DNA of 64,000 nt from an uncultured Vibrio sp. (GCA_947504195.1 CANNGN010000013.1:1-64000), one strand, 5' to 3'. Positions 55,786 through 64,000 are shown, counted from the first letter of the stretch. Notes: generated by a model from the letters alone, not told the origin. Numbers and translations are program-made.

Positions 55786-55795
55786 AAAAAAATAT

Positions 55796-56413
55796 ATGGA
55801 CGCGATAATAAAAAAACGCCCCCGGACTCGCTTATCCCCCCAAAAGCGTAAACTTCAGTTAATGGAAATAGCCTTAGAAGTATTTGCAAAACGCGGTATT
55901 GGTCGTGGCGGCCATGCTGATATTGCAGATATTGCACAGGTTTCCGTCGCAACGGTTTTCAACTACTTCCCTACTAGAGAAGATTTGGTCGATGATGTGT
56001 TAACTCACGTAGTACATCAATTTTCTAATTTCCTAGCAGACAATATCGATATCGATGCTTACATCAAAGATAATTTGTATAACCTAACTCATGAGATGAC
56101 TCGTCTTGTACTAGAAGATTGTCATTGGATAAAAGTTTGGTTTGAATGGAGTGCATCGACTCGCGAAGAAGTATGGCCATTGTTTGTTTCAACCAATCAC
56201 ACTAATCGCCTGCTTGTGAAAAACATGTTTACGAAAGCCATCGAACATGGCGACGTATGTGACAAGTACTCACCAGAACATTTATCTGACCTATACTTGG
56301 GAATGTTCTACACGTTATTCATTCAGGCTAACCGTACCACCGATCAACAAGAAATTGATGAAATGGTCCATTGCTACCTTGATATGCTTTGTATCTATCA
56401 ACGACGCAAGTAA
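55796..56413 (+). CDS. LuxR/HapR/OpaR-family quorum-sensing master regulator
   Basis: TetR-type regulator at the end of the vibrio quorum-sensing phosphorelay, active at high cell density. The 205-residue protein begins with the basic RPRTRLSPQKRK stretch. The helix-turn-helix includes GRGGHADIADIAQVSVATVF and NYFPTREDLVD (residues about 36-66). The ligand-binding half has HWIKVWFEWSASTREEVWPLF and ends LDMLCIYQRR; all are hallmarks of LuxR (V. harveyi), HapR, OpaR, SmcR and LitR. I cannot choose among those species names. Location between hpt and lpdA is conserved. Confidence 0.95.
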   Translation: MDAIIKKRPRTRLSPQKRKLQLMEIALEVFAKRGIGRGGHADIADIAQVSVATVFNYFPTREDLVDDVLTHVVHQFSNFLADNIDIDAYIKDNLYNLTHEMTRLVLEDCHWIKVWFEWSASTREEVWPLFVSTNHTNRLLVKNMFTKAIEHGDVCDKYSPEHLSDLYLGMFYTLFIQANRTTDQQEIDEMVHCYLDMLCIYQRRK

Positions 56414-56433
56414 TTGAATAACGTACCACATAA

Positions 56434-56468
56434 TAAAAAACCGCCGCACTTCAAGTGCCGCGGTTTTT
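56434..56468. terminator. Bidirectional terminator between the quorum regulator and lpdA
   Basis: Stem AAAAAACCGCCGCACT / AGTGCCGCGGTTTTTT with one mismatch and a short loop; T-runs on both strands serve both convergent genes. Confidence 0.92.
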
Positions 56469-56507
56469 TTAATCTTCTCATCTAAGTATATAACCTAGAA
56501 GATAAGA

Positions 56508-57935
56508 TTATTTTTTCTTCACTGCTTTCGCATTAGGCAAATCGGTAATTGTACCTTCAAATACCTCTGCCGCTAAGCCTACAGACTCATGTAGCGTTGG
56601 GTGAGCATGGATAGTTAATGCGAGATCTTCTGCATCACAACCCATTTCAATCGCTAGACCAATTTCACCAAGTAGTTCACCGCCGTTAGTACCAACGATA
56701 GCACCACCAATCACACGGTGAGAGTCTTTATCAAAGATAAGCTTAGTCATACCATCAGCACAATCTGATGCGATCGCACGTCCGGATGCAGCCCAAGGGA
56801 AAGTCGCAGTTTCGTAGTTAAGACCTTCTTCTTTTGCTTCTTTTTCTGTTTTACCAACCCAAGCAACTTCTGGCTCAGTGTAAGCAATTGAAGGAATAAC
56901 TTTAGGATCAAAGTAGTGCTTCTTACCAGCAATAACTTCTGCAGCAACATGGCCTTCATGCACGCCTTTGTGAGCAAGCATTGGCTGACCAACAATATCG
57001 CCAATTGCGAAAATATGTGGAATATTGGTCTTAAGCTGCTTATCAACATTGATGAAGCCACGTTCATCAACTTCAATACCAGCTTTCTCAGCATCAAGAA
57101 GCTTACCATTAGGCACACGACCGATAGCTACAAGTACAGCATCATAGCGCTCTGCTTCAGCAGGTGCTTTCTTGCCTTCCATAGACACGTAGATACCGTC
57201 GTCTTTAGCTTCAACTGCCGTAACTTTCGTTTCTAGCATTAAGTTGAATTTATCTTTAATACGCTTGGTATAAACTTTTACTATGTCTTTATCAGCAGCT
57301 GGAATCACTTGATCGAACATTTCTACAACGTCGACTTTAGATCCCAGTGAGTGATATACCGTACCCATTTCGAGACCGATGATACCACCACCCATGATCA
57401 ACAGCTTGCCAGGAACTTCTTTTAGCTCTAGTGCATCCGTTGAGTCCCAAATACGAGGATCTTCATGAGGAATAAATGGCAATTTAATCGGACGAGAACC
57501 CGCCGCTACAATTGCATTATCGAAGTTAATAACAGTCTTGCCGTCATCACCTTCAACTTCAATGGTATTCGGGCCAGTAAACTTACCAAAACCATTTACA
57601 ACATTCACTTTACGCATCTTAGCCATACCGCCAAGACCGCCAGTTAGTTGTGTAATAACTTTTTCTTTCCAAAGACGAATCTTGTCGATATCAGTCTGTG
57701 GTTCACCAAAAACAATACCGTGTTCTGAAAGTGCTTTCGCTTCTTCAATAACTTTCGCTACGTGTAATAGCGCTTTAGAAGGAATACAACCGACGTTTAA
57801 ACATACACCACCTAAGGTGCTATAACGTTCAACTAGAACGGTATCAAGACCTAAATCTGCACAACGGAAAGCAGCGGAGTATCCAGCAGGGCCGGCACCA
57901 AGTACTACCACTTGGGCTTTGATTTCTTTGCTCAT
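56508..57935 (-). CDS. lpdA: Dihydrolipoyl dehydrogenase (E3)
   Basis: E3 reoxidises dihydrolipoamide in pyruvate and 2-oxoglutarate dehydrogenases and the glycine cleavage system. The 475-residue flavoprotein has the FAD motif VLGAGPAGYSAA, the redox disulfide GGVCLNVGCIPSKALL, the NAD motif MGGGIIGLEMG, AIGDIVGQPMLAHKG and the C-terminal HAHPTLHE. AAGAGGT precedes the ATG. A 256-bp gap with a hairpin separates it from aceF, so it may also have its own promoter, as in E. coli. Confidence 0.98.
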   Translation of the reverse strand: MSKEIKAQVVVLGAGPAGYSAAFRCADLGLDTVLVERYSTLGGVCLNVGCIPSKALLHVAKVIEEAKALSEHGIVFGEPQTDIDKIRLWKEKVITQLTGGLGGMAKMRKVNVVNGFGKFTGPNTIEVEGDDGKTVINFDNAIVAAGSRPIKLPFIPHEDPRIWDSTDALELKEVPGKLLIMGGGIIGLEMGTVYHSLGSKVDVVEMFDQVIPAADKDIVKVYTKRIKDKFNLMLETKVTAVEAKDDGIYVSMEGKKAPAEAERYDAVLVAIGRVPNGKLLDAEKAGIEVDERGFINVDKQLKTNIPHIFAIGDIVGQPMLAHKGVHEGHVAAEVIAGKKHYFDPKVIPSIAYTEPEVAWVGKTEKEAKEEGLNYETATFPWAASGRAIASDCADGMTKLIFDKDSHRVIGGAIVGTNGGELLGEIGLAIEMGCDAEDLALTIHAHPTLHESVGLAAEVFEGTITDLPNAKAVKKK

Positions 57936-58155
57936 TTTGACCTCTTGTAGTCGTTATCCTTAACAGGCTGATGCGGGCTTCAATCGATTCACTCGATGAT
58001 TCAAACCATGTCTTATATAAACCAAAATAGTTTACAGAGATGTTAATGGGTTGAAAAGAATTTCACCAGAGCCTGTGAGCCATACAACAATTCAATCAAG
58101 TATCTTTTAGCTCAATCGAACTGACCTAGTAATTAATATGCTTTTTAAGATTAAT

Positions 58156-58177
58156 CAAGGCGGCTATTGCCGCCTTG
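58156..58177 (-). terminator. Hairpin after aceF
   Basis: Perfect 9-bp stem CAAGGCGGC / GCCGCCTTG with a 4-nt loop, 15 bp after the aceF stop. The following sequence has only a weak T-run (GATTAATCTTAAAA), so partial termination or mRNA 3'-end protection fits better than full termination. Confidence 0.55.
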
Positions 58178-58191
58178 GATTTACGCTTAAC

Positions 58192-60066
58192 TTATAGAAC
58201 TAAACGACGAATATCGCTTAAACAACCATTTAAGTAAGTAATGAAACGTGCACCTTCGGCACCATCAATTACTCTGTGGTCGTAAGATAACGACAATGGA
58301 AGTTGTAGACGCGGAGTAAACTCTTTGCCATTCCATACTGGCTTCATCTCAGATTTAGAGACACCTAAGATGCCAACTTCAGGTGCGTTTACGATTGGTG
58401 TAAATGAAGTACCACCGATTCCGCCTAAGCTAGAAATGGTGAAACAACCACCTTGCATATCTGCTGCCGTTAGTTTGCCATTACGTGCTTTCTTAGAGAC
58501 TTCTGCAAGTTCTGCTGAAAGCTCGTAGATGCCTTTCTTGTTCACATCTTTAAAGACTGGAACGACTAATCCATTTGGAGTATCAACCGCAATACCAACA
58601 TTCACGTACTTCTTAAGAATTAAGTTTTCACCGTCATCAGAAAGAGAAGAGTTAAATGCAGGGAAGGCTTCAAGCGCTTTAGCAACAGCTTTCATGATGA
58701 AAACAAGCGGCGTGATCTTAATGCCACTGTCTTTCTTCGCTTCAATTGCATTTTGCTCTTTACGGAAGCTTTCAACTTCAGTGATATCAGCGTTATCCCA
58801 CTGTGTAACATGAGGAATCATTACCCAGTTACGATGCAAGTTAGCACCAGAGATCTTCTTGATACGAGATAGCGGTTTAACTTCTGTATCACCAAATTTA
58901 CTGAAGTCAACTTTAGGCCAAGGTAGTAAGCCCAATGCTGAACCATCACCTTTACCAGATGCACCAGCACCCGACTCAAGACGCTTCAATGCTTCTTTCA
59001 CGTAGCTTTGAACATCTTCTTTTAGGATTCGGCTCTTACGACCAGACCCTTTTACTTTCTCAAGGTTAACGCCAAACTCGCGAGCTAAACGACGAACAAC
59101 TGGAGAAGCATGAGCATAATCAGCATTTTCTTTGAAATCACCCGTTGATGCAGACGAACTTGCACTTGGAGTTGCGGCTTTCGCTGCTGGAGCACTTGGG
59201 GCTGGAGCCGCAGGAGCAGCGGCAGCTACTGGTGCAGCACCGACAACTTCAAATACCATGATCAACGAACCCGTTGTTACTTTATCGCCGGTCGCAACTT
59301 TGATTTCTTTTACTACACCAGCAAACGGTGCAGGTACTTCCATTGATGCTTTATCGCCTTCAACAGTAAGTAAAGATTGCTCTTCTTCGACACTGTCGCC
59401 AACAGCTACCATGATTTCAGTAACTTCAACTTCGTCACCACCGATATCAGGTACGTTGACCTCTTTTGCTGCTGAAGCCGCCGCAACAGGAGCCGCTGCT
59501 GGAGCTGGATCCGCTGCTGCTGGAGCAGAGCCTGCAGTTTCAAAAATGAAGACAAGAGAACCTGTCGTCACTTTATCACCAGAGACTACCTTAATTTCTT
59601 TTACCACACCGGCAAATGGTGCTGGTACTTCCATTGATGCTTTGTCGCCTTCAACCGTAAGTAAAGATTGCTCTTCTTCTACGCTATCGCCAACGGCTAC
59701 CATGATTTCAGTAACTTCAACTTCATCACCACCGATATCGGGGACATGAACTTCTTTTACTTCAGCTACCGCAGCTGGAGCGGCCGCTGCAGGAGCAGCT
59801 TCAACTGGAGCAGAAGCTGGTGCTGCTGCACCCGCCTCTTCTTCAAAAATCATAATAAGTGAACCAGTGCTTACTGTGTCACCCGTAGCGATTTTGATCT
59901 CTTTAACAACACCAGCTTGAGAAGCTGGAACTTCCATAGAAGCTTTATCACCTTCTACAGTAATAAGAGACTGTTCTTCTTCAACCTTGTCACCAACGCT
60001 TACTAGAATCTCAGTGACTTCAACCTCATCCGCACCGATATCTGGTACATTAATTTCGATTGCCAT
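58192..60066 (-). CDS. aceF: Dihydrolipoamide acetyltransferase (E2 of pyruvate dehydrogenase)
   Basis: E2 core of pyruvate dehydrogenase. The 624-residue protein has three lipoyl domains (about residues 2-75, 105-180 and 200-275), each with the lipoyl-lysine motif EGDKASMEVPA and joined by Ala-Pro linkers. A peripheral subunit-binding domain follows (ASPVVRRLAREFGVNLEKVKGSG). The acyltransferase domain ends with SYDHRVIDGAEG (catalytic His-Asp). Domains 2 and 3 are nearly identical in protein and DNA. It lies between aceE (18 bp upstream) and lpdA. Confidence 0.98.
   Translation of the reverse strand: MAIEINVPDIGADEVEVTEILVSVGDKVEEEQSLITVEGDKASMEVPASQAGVVKEIKIATGDTVSTGSLIMIFEEEAGAAAPASAPVEAAPAAAAPAAVAEVKEVHVPDIGGDEVEVTEIMVAVGDSVEEEQSLLTVEGDKASMEVPAPFAGVVKEIKVVSGDKVTTGSLVFIFETAGSAPAAADPAPAAAPVAAASAAKEVNVPDIGGDEVEVTEIMVAVGDSVEEEQSLLTVEGDKASMEVPAPFAGVVKEIKVATGDKVTTGSLIMVFEVVGAAPVAAAAPAAPAPSAPAAKAATPSASSSASTGDFKENADYAHASPVVRRLAREFGVNLEKVKGSGRKSRILKEDVQSYVKEALKRLESGAGASGKGDGSALGLLPWPKVDFSKFGDTEVKPLSRIKKISGANLHRNWVMIPHVTQWDNADITEVESFRKEQNAIEAKKDSGIKITPLVFIMKAVAKALEAFPAFNSSLSDDGENLILKKYVNVGIAVDTPNGLVVPVFKDVNKKGIYELSAELAEVSKKARNGKLTAADMQGGCFTISSLGGIGGTSFTPIVNAPEVGILGVSKSEMKPVWNGKEFTPRLQLPLSLSYDHRVIDGAEGARFITYLNGCLSDIRRLVL
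59321..59464 (-). repeat. Lipoyl-domain DNA repeat in aceF (copy encoding domain 3)
   Basis: The segment at about 59321-59464 is repeated with roughly 90% identity at about 59606-59749 (the copy for domain 2), a period near 285 bp. Differences are mostly third-codon changes, and the encoded peptides are almost the same. The copy for domain 1 is more diverged. Boundaries and identity are estimated by eye. Confidence 0.8.
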
Positions 60067-60084
60067 TGCTATTTCCTACCTATA

Positions 60085-62748
60085 TTAAGCGTAAAGTGGA
60101 TTCGTTTTTTCAGTGTCGATATCAAATTTCTTAATAGCTTCTGCTACGACAGATTTTTCGATATCACCACGTTTCATAAGTTCTGTTAGAGCAGCAACCA
60201 CAACATAGCCAGCATTTACTTCAAAATGACGACGTAAGTTTTCGCGGCTATCTGAACGACCAAAGCCATCAGTACCCAATACTTTATATGACTCTGCTGG
60301 TACGAACGCACGTACTTGCTCTGAGTAGTTTTTCATGTAGTCAGTCGCTGCAATTGCAGGTTCGCTACCTAAAACGGTTGTGATGTAAGGTACTTTCGCT
60401 TCTGCTTCTGGGTGAAGCATGTTGAAACGTTCTGCAGCTTGACCATCACGAGTTAGCTCGTTAAATGACGTCACAGCAAAGACATCAGAGGCAACACCGT
60501 AGTCTTCACTTAGGATTGTTGCAGCTTTGCGCACTTCATTCATGATAGTACCGGAACTCATAAGCTGTACTTTACCTTTGCTACCAGCATGAGTTTCGAG
60601 CTTGTAGATCCCTTTACGAATGCCCTCTTCAGCGCCTTCTGGCATTGCTGGCATCGCATAGTTTTCATTCATGATAGTTAGGTAGTAGTACACATTCTCT
60701 TGCTCTGAACCATACATGCGACGGATACCGTCTTGCATGATGACAGCCAATTCGTATGCGAAAGTTGGATCGTATGAGATACAGTTCGGAACCGTATTTG
60801 CAAGAATGTGTGAATGTCCATCTTCGTGCTGAAGACCTTCACCATTTAGCGTCGTACGACCAGCAGTAGCACCAAGTAGGAAACCGCGAGCTTGTTGGTC
60901 CCCAGCTAACCATGCCATGTCACCAATACGTTGGAAACCAAACATAGAGTAGTAAATGTAGAACGGGATCATTGGTAGATCGTTGGTGCTGTATGATGTC
61001 GCAGCAGCAACCCAAGACGCCATTGAACCTAATTCGTTGATACCTTCCTGAAGCACTTGACCAGAGGTAGCTTCTTTATAGTAAGAAACAACACCGCGAT
61101 CTTCAGGTGTGTAGTCTTGACCATGTGGGTTGTAGATACCAACCTGACGGAATAAACCTTCCATACCAAAAGTACGTGCTTCATCACAAATAATTGGAAC
61201 AATGTTCTTACCAATATTCTTATCTTTCAATAAGATATTTAGAGTACGAACATAAGCCATTGTGGTAGAAATTTCACGTTTCTGCTCAACCAATAGTGGA
61301 CCGAAATCTTCAAGAGTCGGCACTTTGAATTCTTGAGTAAACTTAGGCTGGCGCTTAGGTGTATATCCAAGTAATGCTTCGCGACGAGCATGCATATACT
61401 TGTACTCTTCAGAGCCTTCTTCCAATTTGAGGTAAGGCAATTTCGTGATAGCTTCATCATCAAGAAGATCTTCAAGGCCTAAGCGATTACGTAGGTGCTG
61501 AACATGAGTCATGTCCATTTTCTTCACACCGTGAGCGATGTTTTTACCTTCAGCTGCTTCACCCATACCGTAACCTTTAACTGTTTTCGCTAGAATAACA
61601 GTTGGTTTGCCTTGGGTTTCTTTTGCGTTATTAAATGCAGCGTACAGTTTCGATGAATCATGACCACCACGCTTAAGAGCAAAAATTTCAGCGTCTGTCA
61701 TATCCGCAACGAGTGCTGCAGTTTCAGGATACTTGCCAAAGAAGTGTTCACGAACGTAGGCACCATCTTTCGATTTAAACGTTTGGTAATCACCATCAAT
61801 GGTTTCATTCATTAGCTGGAGCAACTTACCAGAAGTGTCTTTCGCTAGAAGAGAATCCCAGTTTGCGCCCCAAATAACTTTAACAACATTCCAGCCAGCA
61901 CCTTTAAATAGGCCTTCTAACTCTTGAATGATGCTACCGTTACCCATAACCGGACCGTCAAGACGTTGTAGGTTACAGTTAACAAGGAAGCATAGGTTAT
62001 CTAGCTTCTCACGAGCAGCAAATGAAATAGCACCACGTGATTCTGGCTCATCCATTTCACCGTCACCAAGGAACGCATAAACACGTTGTGCTGAAGTATC
62101 CTTCATTCCGCGTCCTTCAAGATACTTAAGGAAGCGAGCTTGATAAATTGCAGAGATAGGGCCAAGACCCATTGATACCGTTGGGAATTGCCAGAATTCA
62201 GGCATCAATTTAGGGTGTGGATACGAAGGAACTCCTTTACCATCCACTTCTTGACGGAAGTTATCAAGTTGCTCTTCTGTCAAACGCCCTTCAACGAATG
62301 CACGAGAATAAATACCCGGAGAAATATGACCTTGATAATAGACTAAATCGCCACCATCGGTGTCGTTTGCTGCACGGAAAAAGTGGTTAAAACACACTTC
62401 ATAGAAACTTGCAGATGACTGGTAAGAGGCCATGTGACCACCTAAATCCAAGTCTTTCTTTGATGCACGCAATACAATCATAATTGCGTTCCAGCGGATA
62501 ATAGAGCGAATACGACGTTCTAAAGTCGTGTCGCCAGGATAAGCGATTTGCTTATCTGCTGGAATCGTATTGATGTAATTGGTGTTCACGCCAGTCGGCA
62601 TATCTACGCCATCTAAACGAGCTTTTTCCAATACCTGCTCAAGTAGGTACTGAGCACGTTCAATACCCTCTTCACGTACAACTGACTCAAGAGCTTCAAG
62701 CCACTCTTGGGTTTCCATTGCGTCTACGTCAGTCTTCATGTCAGACAT
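60085..62748 (-). CDS. aceE: Pyruvate dehydrogenase E1 component
   Basis: Thiamine-diphosphate-dependent E1 decarboxylates pyruvate and acetylates the E2 lipoyl groups. The 887-residue protein equals E. coli AceE in length. Motifs include GDGEMDEPESRGAISFA (thiamine-diphosphate-binding GDG...N), ETQEWLEALESVVREEG at the N-terminus and EGLQHEDGHSH. The frame is open to 62814, inside pdhR, but the ATG at 62746-62748 has AAGGAAAG nine bases upstream and gives the normal MSDMKTDVDAME start. It forms an operon with pdhR, aceF and probably lpdA. Confidence 0.98.
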   Translation of the reverse strand: MSDMKTDVDAMETQEWLEALESVVREEGIERAQYLLEQVLEKARLDGVDMPTGVNTNYINTIPADKQIAYPGDTTLERRIRSIIRWNAIMIVLRASKKDLDLGGHMASYQSSASFYEVCFNHFFRAANDTDGGDLVYYQGHISPGIYSRAFVEGRLTEEQLDNFRQEVDGKGVPSYPHPKLMPEFWQFPTVSMGLGPISAIYQARFLKYLEGRGMKDTSAQRVYAFLGDGEMDEPESRGAISFAAREKLDNLCFLVNCNLQRLDGPVMGNGSIIQELEGLFKGAGWNVVKVIWGANWDSLLAKDTSGKLLQLMNETIDGDYQTFKSKDGAYVREHFFGKYPETAALVADMTDAEIFALKRGGHDSSKLYAAFNNAKETQGKPTVILAKTVKGYGMGEAAEGKNIAHGVKKMDMTHVQHLRNRLGLEDLLDDEAITKLPYLKLEEGSEEYKYMHARREALLGYTPKRQPKFTQEFKVPTLEDFGPLLVEQKREISTTMAYVRTLNILLKDKNIGKNIVPIICDEARTFGMEGLFRQVGIYNPHGQDYTPEDRGVVSYYKEATSGQVLQEGINELGSMASWVAAATSYSTNDLPMIPFYIYYSMFGFQRIGDMAWLAGDQQARGFLLGATAGRTTLNGEGLQHEDGHSHILANTVPNCISYDPTFAYELAVIMQDGIRRMYGSEQENVYYYLTIMNENYAMPAMPEGAEEGIRKGIYKLETHAGSKGKVQLMSSGTIMNEVRKAATILSEDYGVASDVFAVTSFNELTRDGQAAERFNMLHPEAEAKVPYITTVLGSEPAIAATDYMKNYSEQVRAFVPAESYKVLGTDGFGRSDSRENLRRHFEVNAGYVVVAALTELMKRGDIEKSVVAEAIKKFDIDTEKTNPLYA

Positions 62749-62797
62749 GCCGATCTTTCCTTTTTGTTGGTTTGATCTAAAAACGAAGGAGTAATAG

Positions 62798-63568
62798 CTA
62801 TGATTCACTATCACTCTGCTGAATTCGACTTAAAGAACGCTCTCGACGAGTCTGCTCTTTGCTTAAATCCAACAATGTTTCTTCAATGAAAGCTAGATGA
62901 GAATGTGACATTTCACGGGCCTTCTCAGGTTCCCCCAAAAGTATCGCATCAACGATGCTAGCTCTGTGTTTACCTACTTTTTCAATCACCTCAGGGCGAC
63001 GATGTAAGAGCTTTAAATTCTGTTGCACATTTTTTTCAAGCAAAGGTGCAAGGCTACGAACAATATGAAGTAAAACAACGTTATGAGAGGCTTCTGTTAA
63101 TGCTATTAAAAACTCAACAACATTCTCGGCTTCCACTTCAACATTCGCTGAGTTTTGCTCAAGCACAATCTGACTCAAACAAGATTTAATGCGCTTAAAA
63201 TCTTCTTCAGTACCTCGAATCGCAGCAAAATAAGCTGCTATCCCTTCCATTGCATGACGAGTTTCAAGCAAATCAAGGTGCGTTTCAGAATGGTTTGACA
63301 GTAAGTTTAGCAAGGGATCAGAAAAACTGGTCCAAACTTTCTCACTAACAAAAGTTCCACCACCTTGTTTACGAGTAAGAAGACGCTTTCCTTCTAAACG
63401 TTGGATAGCTTCACGCACTGAGGGACGAGAAACATCAAATTGTTTCGCTAACTCTCGCTCTGGAAGAAGTTGCTGTCCTGGGGCCAATATGCCTTCGACA
63501 ATCAATCTTTCCAATTCTTGCTCGATTACATCTGACAGTTTTGGTTGACGAATCCTTTGATAGGTCAT
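62798..63568 (-). CDS. pdhR: Pyruvate dehydrogenase complex repressor PdhR
   Basis: GntR-family (FadR subfamily) repressor that senses pyruvate. The N-terminal winged helix is typical (RQPKLSDVIEQELERL, LLPERELAKQFDVSRPSVREAIQRL, RKQGGGTFV), and the C-terminal helical FCD domain binds the ligand. The frame is open to a GTG at 63622, but the PdhR operator lies inside that extension. The ATG at 63566-63568 gives MTYQRIRQPKLSD, aligned with E. coli PdhR, with 256 residues. It precedes aceE by 49 bp. Confidence 0.96.
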   Translation of the reverse strand: MTYQRIRQPKLSDVIEQELERLIVEGILAPGQQLLPERELAKQFDVSRPSVREAIQRLEGKRLLTRKQGGGTFVSEKVWTSFSDPLLNLLSNHSETHLDLLETRHAMEGIAAYFAAIRGTEEDFKRIKSCLSQIVLEQNSANVEVEAENVVEFLIALTEASHNVVLLHIVRSLAPLLEKNVQQNLKLLHRRPEVIEKVGKHRASIVDAILLGEPEKAREMSHSHLAFIEETLLDLSKEQTRRERSLSRIQQSDSES

Positions 63569-63595
63569 ATTTATCATTCTTCTGCTTTCGTAGCC

Positions 63596-63612
63596 AATTG
63601 GTAATACCAATT
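63596..63612. promoter_or_regulatory. PdhR operator 1
   Basis: Perfect palindrome AATTGGTAATACCAATT (7-3-7), identical in its arms to the E. coli PdhR-box core (ATTGGT...ACCAAT). It lies 27 bp upstream of the chosen pdhR start, suited to autorepression of pdhR-aceEF. Confidence 0.88.
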
Positions 63613-63674
63613 TAAATTGCACAAGAAATTAACATATGAGGATGCTTTTTGTCTAGCGGAAAATTGATATAAAT

Positions 63675-63690
63675 CATGAAATCGATCACA
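63675..63690. promoter_or_regulatory. Candidate CRP site upstream of pdhR
   Basis: On the minus strand TGTGATCGATTTCATG matches the CRP pattern TGTGA-N6-TCACA at 8 of 10 positions. It lies between the two PdhR-like boxes. E. coli pdhR is also CRP-activated, which supports the call. Confidence 0.55.
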
Positions 63691-63734
63691 CGTTCACAAT
63701 TCCCTTACAAAAAATATGCTTTTTAATTACTCAA

Positions 63735-63751
63735 TATTGGTAATACCATTT
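63735..63751. promoter_or_regulatory. PdhR operator 2 (imperfect)
   Basis: TATTGGTAATACCATTT shares the ATTGGTAATACCA core of operator 1, with one outer mismatch in the right half. Its centre is 139 bp from the centre of operator 1. Confidence 0.65.
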
Positions 63752-63860
63752 ATTAGCGTAACATAAGCCATTGCTAGGAAAGGATTTTTGTATGACAAAT
63801 AAAATCAAGAGAACCCTATAGTCCTCTTAATTTACTCCAATCTTTGGTAAATAATACCGC

Positions 63861-64000
63861 TTATCGAGCTTCAATATGCTCAATCATAAGTTGAAGAGTT
63901 TGATTACCCCGAAACTCATTAATATCGAGTCGATAGGCTAACTGAATGGTTTTTACGGCAGGATCTGGCCAACGACGAACATCAATATTAAACGCAATAG
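63861..64000 (-). CDS. recJ: Single-stranded-DNA exonuclease RecJ (3' end only)
   Basis: Partial gene: only the last 46 codons lie in the window. The visible C-terminus (FNIDVRRWPDPAVKTIQLAY, then RLDINEFRGNQTLQLMIEHIE) resembles the C-terminal OB-like end of RecJ, a 5'-3' single-strand exonuclease of the RecF recombination pathway. In some vibrios recJ lies next to pdhR, which supports the call. The catalytic domains are outside the window, so the assignment rests on a short stretch. Confidence 0.7.
   Translation of the reverse strand, partial: IAFNIDVRRWPDPAVKTIQLAYRLDINEFRGNQTLQLMIEHIEAR

Larger units (their letters stand above)
55475..55795. other. Divergent hpt / quorum-regulator intergenic region (321 bp)
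   Basis: Very AT-rich. It carries a long perfect inverted repeat (55671-55698), two related 16-mers starting GCATAT (55628-55643 and 55699-55714), and a Qrr-target-like leader just before the regulator start. The individual sites are listed separately. No small gene was recognised. Confidence 0.6.

Noticed and set aside
56747..57118. A 123-codon minus-strand frame within lpdA
   Set aside because: An out-of-frame shadow of lpdA; low-complexity Leu/Lys composition and no ribosome site.
59132..59749. A 205-codon plus-strand open frame rich in Ala, Ser and Thr
   Set aside because: It is antisense to the lipoyl-domain and Ala-Pro linker part of aceF. Its repeats mirror the aceF repeats and it has no ribosome site.
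63841..63855. A third PdhR-like site (TTGGTAAATAATACC) near the recJ stop
   Set aside because: The half-sites are separated by five bases rather than three and the flanks do not match, so it does not fit the PdhR box.

Overview
The window is a stretch of core chromosome from a gamma-proteobacterium of the family Vibrionaceae, most likely genus Vibrio. The main pointers are a LuxR/HapR/OpaR-type TetR quorum-sensing master regulator between hpt and lpdA, an AceF with three lipoyl domains, and Vibrio-like protein sequences throughout. I cannot name the species. About 50 protein genes, one 6S RNA gene and one partial gene at the right edge (recJ) are supported. Most genes are housekeeping genes in orders shared with Escherichia coli and other vibrios.

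Layout. 0.06-7.7 kb (minus): eno, pyrG, mazG, relA, rlmD. 7.9-10.7 kb (plus): the hybrid sensor kinase barA. 10.8-20.0 kb (minus): acpS, pdxJ, recO, era, rnc, lepB, lepA, rseC, rseB, rseA, rpoE, with a sigma-E-type promoter in front of rpoE. 20.5-22.1 kb (plus): nadB. 22.1-23.9 kb: ygfX-sdhE (minus) and ygfZ (plus). 23.9-28.6 kb: the one clearly accessory segment, a divergent AraC-family regulator facing an exported enterobactin-esterase-like protein and a TonB-dependent catecholate-siderophore receptor, with a Fur-box-like site between them. 29.0 kb: ytfK (DUF1107). 29.3-32.4 kb (minus): ubiI, ubiH, ygfB. 32.6-35.9 kb (plus): zapA, 6S RNA, ygfA, rpiA, serA. 36.1-46.1 kb (minus): acnB, a PlpD-type patatin autotransporter, mrcB, hrpB. 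46.2-52.1 kb (plus): sfsA, dksA, gluQ, pcnB, folK, panB, panC. 52.2-53.9 kb (minus): the yadGH ABC exporter. Then can (plus), hpt (minus), the LuxR/HapR-type gene (plus), and lpdA, aceF, aceE, pdhR and the 3' end of recJ (all minus).

How the genes work together. rpoE-rseABC is an envelope-stress circuit. relA, dksA and ytfK all touch the (p)ppGpp response. The pdhR-aceEF-lpdA set builds pyruvate dehydrogenase; two PdhR-like operators and a CRP-like site precede pdhR. The iron cassette looks like a complete receptor, hydrolase and regulator module for a catecholate xenosiderophore, without visible biosynthesis genes. The quorum regulator has a perfect inverted repeat of the type bound by its own family and a leader resembling a Qrr small-RNA target.

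No wholly new system was found. The items most worth checking are regulatory: the PdhR operator pair, the LuxR/HapR operator and leader, a PurR-like box before serA, and the Fur-like site of the iron cassette. The three-part exported esterase and several start-codon corrections (hrpB, pdhR, aceE, ygfA, ygfX, hpt, can) also deserve attention. Motif matches were made by eye and family assignments from memory of homologues; no searches were run.
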